Shown here piece after piece: positions 57,051-64,000 of a stretch of DNA of 64,000 bases. The notes beneath the pieces were generated by a model that was not told the origin of the DNA, ran no database searches, and saw only the letters and a list, made by a program, of their open reading frames with translations. Location of the stretch: assembly GCA_023935145.1 (NCBI GenBank), contig CM043700.1:26789501-26853500 (forward strand), written 5' to 3'. Position numbers and translations under genes: made by a program. The stretch's first letter is position 1, and every line of letters starts with the position of its first letter. The DNA comes from Bretschneidera sinensis. Taxonomy: Eukaryota; Streptophyta; Magnoliopsida; Brassicales; Akaniaceae.

Positions 57051-57735
57051 TTTCTAGGTGAGAGTGATGTTATTTTCTAATATATAAGAGAGAGGTTATG
57101 GCACATCAACCTCAAGATGTGCTAGCTTCCATAAAAAAAAAAAACCAATTATAATTTAAATATGTGAGGAACATATTTCTTTTTAATACTCTTTAGTTAA
57201 AGAAGATCGTTTGTTCTTCCGAAAGTATTTCTTTCGGACTTTCAATATGCTTTCCAAAAGCCTATTGAATTGATTTGCTTATCATATATTCATTCACATT
57301 ATGTTTTTGGTGTGATGAACTTGGTTATAGAGATTCTAGGACCAAATGTATACTAGTGTTGAAGTATTGAAGAATTTGAGTGATCAAACACTTTTAAAAT
57401 CTAAATTTTATTTACTTTTGCATGGTTTGTATTAAACTAAAGTCGTTTGAACTTTGTGTAAAGTAATTTAAAGTACTTAATTTGTAAATGATTGTTTGTA
57501 AGATTTAATAATTCTTATATCGATTTGATTTTGGATCTAATGAATGATGAATAATTGTAGTAAAAAAAAATTCTTATGTAATATGTTTGCATTAATTTTT
57601 AAGTAAAAAAATATTAAACCAGTGATCCAAACCGATTTAAATGGGTTGGGTTGAGTTTTTTCAACCTGGTATAATTGGATTGGGTTGATTTTTTAGGCCA
57701 ACCCGACCCAAATTGACCCATGCTCACCCCTACAT
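57051..57735. mobile_element. Possible hAT-type MITE in the gypsy remnant
   Basis: The right end read on the minus strand is TAGGGGTGAGCATGGGTC, a common end of plant hAT-like elements, followed by GGGTCGGGTTGG-type text. A degenerate CTAGGTGAGAGTG lies near 57054. The interior is AT-rich without Gag or Pol words. Boundaries and target duplication are unproven. Confidence 0.35.
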
Positions 57736-57739
57736 GATA

Positions 57740-58361
57740 TGTAATAGCTCTTAAGAAACTATTCATTGAGGTTGGGAATCTTGCAAGAAAGTTCTTCAAA
57801 CCGAGATTGGTAATTTGCTATTGACTTTGCTTATACTAGTTTTGTCAAGGATCCTAATGGATCTATAAATAAGGAAGGGCCAAATCTTGTTGTCAATTTC
57901 GTCTGAAAATTTGCCCAGCTTGTGATCTGATTACTTTGGCTTATCCATTGAAACCAACTAGTTGCTAGTCCATCCAGATGAAATGTAGTGACTTCCAATC
58001 TTTGATCAACGGAGTATGATGATAATTAAAATATTTGTTGATTATGAAATGCCAGTCATTTAAATCTCCCCTATTAAAACGAGGACAATCAAGCTTCATT
58101 GATCTGAAAGGAACAAGATGATTTGTTCTTGTTGTTGGTTTGGGACTTCCTGTAATTCTGGTCTGAGTGTGGTGAGTTATTGCTGAAATGGGGTTAATAA
58201 CAGCATCATCTTTTTTCTGACTACACGAGAAAAATCAGATTGTGTTTATTGGGATATTGTAATCTCTTCTTGAACTAGAGTGACTATTCTATTCAATTGA
58301 GAAAGATCTATAGTCAACTTTTGAATTACTACATCCATGTGTTTGAGTCTTGTACCATCTG
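57740..58361 (-). pseudogene. Chromovirus-like gag, broken
   Basis: It starts MADGTRLKHMDVVIQKLTID at 58361, with LVQEEITIS following. In changing frames come DCPRFN-type and NKYFNYH words (58080-58010) and then SRFEELSCKIPN-like text near 57790. These are typical of Gag of chromoviruses with N-terminal coiled coils. Stops near 58240 and 58130 break it. It ends at the AT-rich insert. Confidence 0.65.
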
Positions 58362-58479
58362 CCATTGTGGAAGAAATTAGGAAAGTGAAGTGCAGGAAGA
58401 AGAGGTGATGCCAAGAGTGAAAGATTTTGGTGAAGAAGTGAATGAAAAGAATTTTGGGAAACTCAATGAAAGCATCAAT

Positions 58480-58920
58480 ATTACCTTCACAGATCAGTCT
58501 TGATTCAAGCTTAGGGAGGGCTCCAGAATTATTACAACAAATAAGCAATATAGAAGGAAGAAGAAGGAAAAGAAAACAAAGAATTGATTATATTCATTGA
58601 ATCTTCCTCTCAGATTACAAGTAGTATTTATACTATCTGTCTAATGAATTACAACTCAAGAATGACTAGTAGTTAGTTAGTTCTCTTGAGAGTCTAACAA
58701 TTATAACTGCTTTTAACTAATTCTTAACAACCTCTAACTGTCTTGTTATAATTCAACCTTCATATCTGGAAATCCTGCAACTTGCTAGGCATCCTTATAG
58801 TTCTTATAGGCCTCCTGACTCTATTATCAATTGTTGTAGGTGGCATTTGTACCTATTTAAACTGTCTATTTTCCATTTCTTTCCCTGTATCATGTCATGC
58901 AGTAGTAATGTTGTCATCAC
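58480..58920 (-). repeat. 5' LTR preceded by a second element's 3' end
   Basis: 58729 to about 58480 matches the LTR at 54384-54140. 58730-58920 matches 54385-54575, which is coding sequence upstream of the 3' LTR. Similarity stops at GTTGTCATCA in both copies (58920 and about 54575). Confidence 0.75.
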
Positions 58921-61306
58921 ACTATTTTATGTTTAAATATTTATAATTAAAAGTATGAAGAAAAATCATGCATAACACGGATAGGTGGCTAGTATAGAGT
59001 CGTTTTTAGCTTCTTGTGAACTACTTATGCCTTTTAATTACTGTATTTAATTTCTGCAATATAGAGTATTTTTTTTAAAGGTTATGCAATATTGAGTAGT
59101 TTTTTAGCTTGTTGTGGAGTACTAATACCTTTTAAAATGTTGTATTCAATGACTAGGTCAAGAACTAAAATATCAAAATTAAACTTTAAAGATTGAAGTA
59201 TAATGTGCCAAAATTTCATGAATCATTGTTACAATTTACCCATTAATTTCACAACAAGCTTTAGAGTGCGTTTAGTTGTGAAAAAATTTCATCTTTATTT
59301 TTTTTTCTTGAATAATTTATACATTCTTATCATTATTTGGAAAATAACCGTTCCTTTTTTAGTATAATATTAAAAAAGTTAGGAAAATTTTTTTGGTTTT
59401 CCAATTTTCCAATATTATGTTTGAAAAAGAAATGTTATTTTCCAAATTATGTTAAGAAATACATAATTTAATTAAAGAAAAAAAAATCGACTGTAAATAA
59501 AGAGAATTGAGAAAAATCTCACCTAGAAAGGAAACATTGGGAGAGCAAATTAATATTAGTGAATTAGTTACTAATACCTAATAGAGAAACAAATAAGAGG
59601 ATGAAAAAATATGTATAAGAATGTGTGAATTGGTAGGTAGTGGATACTGTGCAACTGCTTATGTAATTATTGTATATAGGTGGTTTTGAAACGGGTAATG
59701 CGTAAGGTGTTTATTGTAGATAAGTGTGTTTGAAACAGAATGTTTTTACTGATTAGGCAAACATGAAGTGATTGAAGAGTGATTAGTTTTATATTTTTAT
59801 ACCTAATAATACAATAAATTTATATTCATGCGGTGATATTTTTCACATTTCAAAAGAGATGACATAAAAAAAAATGTTTTTTAACTATGTATGTATATAT
59901 ATACATATTGTCCTTAGTTTATTTGTTGGCATTACCCCTTTCTCATATAATCTTTATTTGGATAAGATCAAGGCCATTACAACCCCCCACCCGGTCAAAA
60001 GAAATAACCAAGCCACTCACAACATAAGCTACCAAATAATTATAGAAATTACTCTGCTCCTTCGAAGAATAATCAGGAAAATAAAATATTAGATAGTCAT
60101 CACAAAAGTTTTAGAGAAGGAAATAAATCACCTGCCCTTATATCCGAGTTGGTAATATCTATCAACCCTGTGATAAAATTAAAAAAAAAAACATTTTTTC
60201 AGATCAAATTTTCATAGAAAATCTATCGAAAAAGGTGTTTATAAAATTCTATCTCCATTGAAGTTATATCATCTTACCCTGTCATCTCTTCAAAAGGCCA
60301 CTTAAAAAAAATATCTTCTCAAATCCCCAAATTCCTTTCTCTTTGGAATATAGTGTCGTAAGACCAACAAAATAGCAACATGTTTGACCTTTACATTGCA
60401 GAATATTCAAAAACCACAGACAGGTCAAAGATCTTCAATAGCTTTCCCAGGTTCCTAATGCCCCTTTCGGTTAGCCAAACGAGGAAAATCCTTAGCAGTT
60501 ACAAAGTCAAATATAGTTCTAGGCTAGTTAATGGAGCAATATTCTACAGACGTGGAAAACAAAGAACAAAGTAGCACTTAGGAGTTAAATTATAGTATTT
60601 CACAAGTGAGGTTATAAGAATGAAGATAAGTAAATGCAATTCCATCCCAGCTTCATGCCTACACAACAGTTGTAGAAAATTCCCACACATACAGATTTTT
60701 TTCTTCTGAAAGCGAGAGTGAACTTCAATTAATAATGGGAACCAATTATGATTTGTCAAAGAGAAAATAAAAAATTACACTAACCACCTTGACATTTGGT
60801 CTGTTTTTCAGTTATTGTTTGAGAAATGACAAAAACTTCGTTTTACTGTTTTTGCCCAAACAGAATATGTTATCCCCTAACGAAAAATTGAAAATACGAA
60901 TTTACCATAGTATATTAACACTCAATGAAACCGTTCCTAATCCATTCCCTCTCCTCTCTACACCGAATTGTATTCCTCTCTCCCACTTTTTCCTGGAAAA
61001 CTCCATTATGTCAATAGCATAGCAACAACCCAGCAACCAAAGCAGAGAGAGTTGGTAAAGAGAAGAAGACGTAGTGGCAACTCAACATCACCACAACCTA
61101 AATTCCTCCACAAAGTCGATCAGTTCAATGTCCCACTAATTCTCTTAGAACCCACCAATGCAATTAACTTAAAAACAACAAAAACAAACTCAAATGCTAA
61201 GATTTTTCAGATATCAAAATTATTCTATCACTTTCTCTCTCCTCTGTCACTTTCTCTCTCCTTTGTTACTTTCTCTGTCCTTAGTCTGTCATATGCTCAC
61301 TATGTC
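58921..61306. other. Spacer; no gene supported
   Basis: AT-rich with short unrelated frames (59874-60092, 60380-60574, 60968-61312) that show no domain. TCTCTCTC-rich sequence lies near 61225-61275 just before the Tat LTR. Confidence 0.5.
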
Positions 61307-61843
61307 TGTTGATGCCGAAAATCTGCTGTCGGGTCGGAGGGCTGAAATGTTGGATCTGCATAAGAGAAAATAGTCATCTAAAGGTCGCCGGAGGAAAGGG
61401 GTGGTGCTTCCGAAGACTCTCTAATGCCTTTGTTAGTGTAGGATTTTGAGAGAGGAAATGAGGGCATTGATCGTAGTGTTTTTATCGTGAATGAATCATG
61501 AAATCTGCATATCTTAGACCTTTTTATAGAGATTTAGGAAATAAGTTCGTCACCTGCTCAGGACAACACGATCCCTGAAATCTCACTTCCCTTTTTGGCC
61601 TGTGAGAAGTCTGTTACGTGTTCAGGGATGACACAATCATTGAAATCTTGCTTTCATTCTTGCGTGTGAGAAGTTTGTTAGTGATTATGGTTTCATCATT
61701 TCCTCTGCTACGTGCCTATCATCATTGCAGCCATGCGTCATCTAGTCATTGGAGGGAGAGTTATCCACGTGTCATCAGGCTATTGGAGGGAAGATTGTCC
61801 ACGTGCCATCAGGCTATTGGAGAGAGAATTATCTACTACATCA
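61307..61843 (-). repeat. 3' LTR of the second Tat element
   Basis: Starts TGATGTAGTAGATAATTC at 61843 after a purine tract (AAGTGGGGGGGCC), and ends TTTTCGGCATCAACA at 61307. A TATA box CTATAAAAAGG is near 61530 (minus). Three direct repeats of about 30-36 bp (GGCTATTGGAGGGA type, 61735-61825) carry two CACGTG G-boxes. The end matches the CATCAACA end of the first Tat LTR. Confidence 0.85.
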
Positions 61844-61924
61844 GAGGCCCCCCCACTTCCTTAAGTATGTTTATGTGCTTGAGGAAGTATAATGGAGCTT
61901 TGTGTCGTTGGTTGCGTGCTTCGG

Positions 61925-62345
61925 CCTGTGATACATAAGGCCGAGTATATGAGGCTTAATTAAAATGCTCGGCCTTGGAGACGTGGGACCGAGCATATGA
62001 GGCTTAATCAAAATTCTCAGCTTTGGAGATTTTTTGGAGACGTAGGACCGAGCATGTGAGGCTTAGTCAAAATGTTCGGCCTTGGATACATAGGACCGAG
62101 CATATGAAGCTTAGTAAAAATGCCCAGCCTTGGAGATTCTCTAGTGGCGTGGGACTGAGCATATGAGGCTTAGTCAAAATGCTCGGCCTTGGAGACATGG
62201 GATCGAGCATATGAGAATTAATCAAAATGCTCGGCCTTGGAGATTCTCTGGAGACGTGGGCCGAGCATATGAGGCTCAGCCAAAATGCTTGGCCTTGGAG
62301 ATTCTCTGGAGACGTGGGACCGAGCATATGAAGCTCAGTCAGCTT
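61925..62345 (-). repeat. 48/63-bp minisatellite in the second Tat element
   Basis: About eight tandem units with core GCTCGGCCTTGGAGACGTGG, GACCGAGCATATGAGGCTTA, ATCAAAAT (48 bp). Some units carry an extra 15 bp (ATTCTCTGGAGACGT type), giving 63 bp. It abuts the broken integrase (EVHEGVY) at 62345. Confidence 0.9.
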
Positions 62346-63545
62346 CTATATACCCCTTCATGAACTTCCCAAAGGGCATAGTCAGCTTCTGCGGGCCCGA
62401 GGCATTTCAGATAAGGCATAGTGAGACATTTTTTATACAACTTCTCATCTATAACCACATATCGGGAAACGCGAAAGATAAGCTTCCTCGCTTCATTCCT
62501 CTGTTTGGGGAGCTGTCCATCACGTAAATACCAGAGGATCGGGTCTATCCAAGTTTCACCTTCAATTACAGGGAGTACAAGTACCTTATCAATGCTCAGC
62601 GTGGCGAGAGTCTCAAGGTAGATGACTTGGGTTAGCTCGGTCTATCGAGAGAAGGCGAGTTGGACTAGAGCATAAGCTTTTGAATTCTCAGCCCGAGGAA
62701 CTTAAGTTATCCGAAATACTCTGAATGCAGTGGCAAGTTCTTTAGCCTCCTTAAGATACCAAGTAATTTTCTCACCCCGGGCTTCAAATTCACCATTCAT
62801 ATGATTTACCACCAATTGCAAGTCGTTGTATGTGTTCAGGGCTTCAGCGGCCATCGCTTTTGCCAGTTTTATTCTGGCAAGTAGTGCCTTATACTCTGCT
62901 TCATTGTTAGAAGTTTTGAACCCAAACCTTAAAGCATATTCAATGGTGAACCCTTCTGGACTACAAAAGATGAGCCTTGCTCCACTCTCAGTATTGTTCG
63001 AGGAGTCATCTACGTGAAGAGACCACTACGAAATTTGCTTAGCTATCCCTGATTCTGGCACTTTGCTCTGATCTACTTGGAGCGTTGTTTCCATGATTAA
63101 GTTCGCAAGAGCCTTAGCCTTGATCACTTTTTGAAGGTTGTACCAGATGTCGAACTCTTCGAGCTCTATAGACCACTTGACCATTCTCCCCGAAATGTCC
63201 GGGTTATGAAGCACTTGTCTCATCGGCTGATCTGTCAAGAGGACGATGGTGTGTGCCTAGAAATACGACGGAAGTTTTCGTACTGTAATTAAGAGGGCAT
63301 ATGCCATCTTCTTTATCTGGAGGTGTCGTACTTCGGCGTCGTGAAGGACTTTGCTAACATAGTACACGGGTTTCTTGACACCCATATCTTCCTGAATAAA
63401 AACATGTGCCACCATTTTTTGCCCAACCAACAGATATAGGTAAAGTTCATCTCCTGCAATAGGCTTGGTCAGAAGCGTGGGAGAACTCAGTTACTCTTTT
63501 AGCTCTTCAAAGGCTCTCTGACAGTCTTCAGTCCAGATAAAGTTC
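62346..63545 (-). pseudogene. Tat pol 3' part: two RNase H domains, integrase start
   Basis: 63530-63260 reads DELYLYLLVGQKMVAHVFIQ (RNase H). 63238-63026 reads TDQPMRQVLHNPDISGRMVK and WSIELEEFDIWY. 63020-62640 is the second RNase H (NNEAEYKALLARIKLAKAMA, LQLVVNHMNGEFEARGEK). 62440-62346 reads YKKCLTMPYLKCLGPAEADY and EVHEGVY, the integrase zinc-finger start, which is then lost. Stops near 63255, 63024 and 62690 break it. Confidence 0.85.
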
Positions 63546-63559
63546 TTTGCATTACTAAT

Positions 63560-63745
63560 TGTTGGGAAATCACCTTGATATGCCCCGGTGGTGATCTTTC
63601 AAACATCCAAGTCTAGAATGACTTGTAATGATCAGAAACAGAGACAGAAATCAAAGAAAAGAAAGAACACAACAATTGTTATTGAGGTTCGGTAATAGCT
63701 TACATCCCCATGAGTTCATCCGAACTCTTTGCACTAAACCAATGA
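63560..63745. mobile_element. LTR-like fragment
   Basis: TGTTGGGAAATCACCTTGAT starts exactly where Tat coding sequence stops. On the minus strand GGGGATGTAAGCTATTACCG followed by AACCTCAATAACAATTG resembles the 3' end of Ty1-copia LTRs. No partner is present. Confidence 0.35.
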
Positions 63746-64000
63746 GTTCTTACAAGTTAGAGAAGTTTAGATCATATCTTATTGGTTCTAAAGTTATTGT
63801 ATTCACTGACCATGCTGCTCTGAGATATTTGTTTTCTAAGAAAGATGCAAAGCCTAGGCTAATCAGATAGATACTCCTACTCCAAGAGTTCGATTTAGAG
63901 ATCAAAGACAAAAAGAGGAGTGAGAATGTAGTTGCGGATCATTTGTCAAGACTCCCATATGAGAGTGATGATAAAGAGTTACCATTAAATGAGAACTTCC
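63746..64000 (+). pseudogene. Gypsy RNase H fragment running off the window
   Basis: Reads [37 protein letters not shown], stop, [20 protein letters not shown] and [12 protein letters not shown]. This is the RT-associated RNase H end and connection region of a Ty3-gypsy element of Athila or similar type. One stop (W to TAG at about 63869). The rest lies beyond 64000. Confidence 0.85.

Larger units (their letters stand above)
54140..58920 (-). mobile_element. Chromovirus-like Ty3-gypsy remnant, head-to-tail
   Basis: Minus order: a piece of an element 3' end (58920-58730), an LTR (58729 to about 58480), a gag start (58361 onwards), broken Gag to about 57750, an unrelated AT-rich stretch, then the integrase (about 57050-54720), a chromodomain-like end (54720-54415) and a second LTR (54384 to about 54140). 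RT and RNase H are absent. 54140-54575 repeats as 58480-58920, so each LTR is preceded by the same 3' coding end. This points to a tandem formed by unequal recombination. Integrase plus chromodomain marks the chromovirus branch; short LTRs suggest Reina (inference). Confidence 0.75.
61307..63559 (-). mobile_element. Second Tat-type gypsy element, 3' part
   Basis: Minus strand: RNase H (63545-63140), archaeal-type second RNase H (about 63020-62640), the integrase start (62440-62346), a minisatellite (62345-61925), a polypurine tract (61844-61860) and the 3' LTR (61843-61307). RT, protease and gag lie beyond 63559, where an LTR-like scrap interrupts. It has the same architecture as the element at 27783-41904 but a different sequence in the 3' region. 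Confidence 0.85.

Noticed and set aside
59880..60120. A tRNA or small RNA gene
   Set aside because: No cloverleaf, A/B-box pair or terminator run could be supported here or elsewhere in the window.
60968..61312. A 114-codon plus-strand frame
   Set aside because: Runs into a TCTCTC tract and the Tat LTR; no domain.

Overview
The window is nuclear DNA of a flowering plant, most likely a woody eudicot. It is AT-rich, its genes have introns with plant-type GT..AG sites, its proteins belong to plant families, and most of it is plant LTR retrotransposons (Ty1-copia, Tat, Athila and chromovirus-type Ty3-gypsy), L1-type LINEs and small inverted-repeat elements. I do not name a species. No tRNA, rRNA, CRISPR or bacterial-type feature was seen.

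Three host genes can be modelled exon by exon, all on the minus strand: a DUF936 protein (9055-12660, 4 exons, 716 aa); a Golgi Qa-SNARE syntaxin of the SYP32/Sed5 type (14422-27210, 5 exons, 348 aa); and a GPI-anchored GH17 glucan endo-1,3-beta-glucosidase with an X8 domain (48278-50651, 2 exons, 491 aa). All exon phases close without a frameshift. They act independently (unknown; ER-Golgi membrane fusion; cell-wall callose), and nothing suggests they are co-regulated.

Layout: 1-2862 old repeat-derived DNA. 2863-8560 a broken Ty1-copia gag interrupted by a complete but dead short-LTR Ty1-copia element (3010-7254) and a second unknown insert. 9055-12660 the DUF936 gene. 12661-14421 spacer with a possible MITE. 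14422-27210 SYP32, whose first intron is about 10.3 kb because LINEs, a truncated Ty1-copia element and an outer MITE-like element are nested in it; intron 2 holds two small hairpin MITEs. 27783-41904 a Tat-type Ty3-gypsy element with both LTRs, an archaeal-type second RNase H, an antisense spliced ORF and two minisatellites, split by a pol-less Athila derivative (about 32980-37857). 41905-47480 spacer with a MITE, a 1.4 kb Mutator-like element that carries a tyrosine aminotransferase exon fragment, another MITE and a LINE. 48278-50651 the GH17 gene. 51485-52645 a very AT-rich inverted-repeat element. About 54140-58920 a chromovirus-like gypsy remnant in a head-to-tail arrangement, with a 1.1 kb solo LTR inside its integrase. 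61307-63559 the 3' part of a second Tat element on the minus strand. 63560-64000 an LTR-like scrap and the RNase H of another gypsy element running off the end.

No wholly new system was found. The points most worth a second look are the gene-fragment-carrying Mutator-like element, the layered first intron of SYP32, the antisense ORF and minisatellites of the Tat elements, the pol-less Athila derivative, and arrays of short perfect palindromes in repeat-derived regions.
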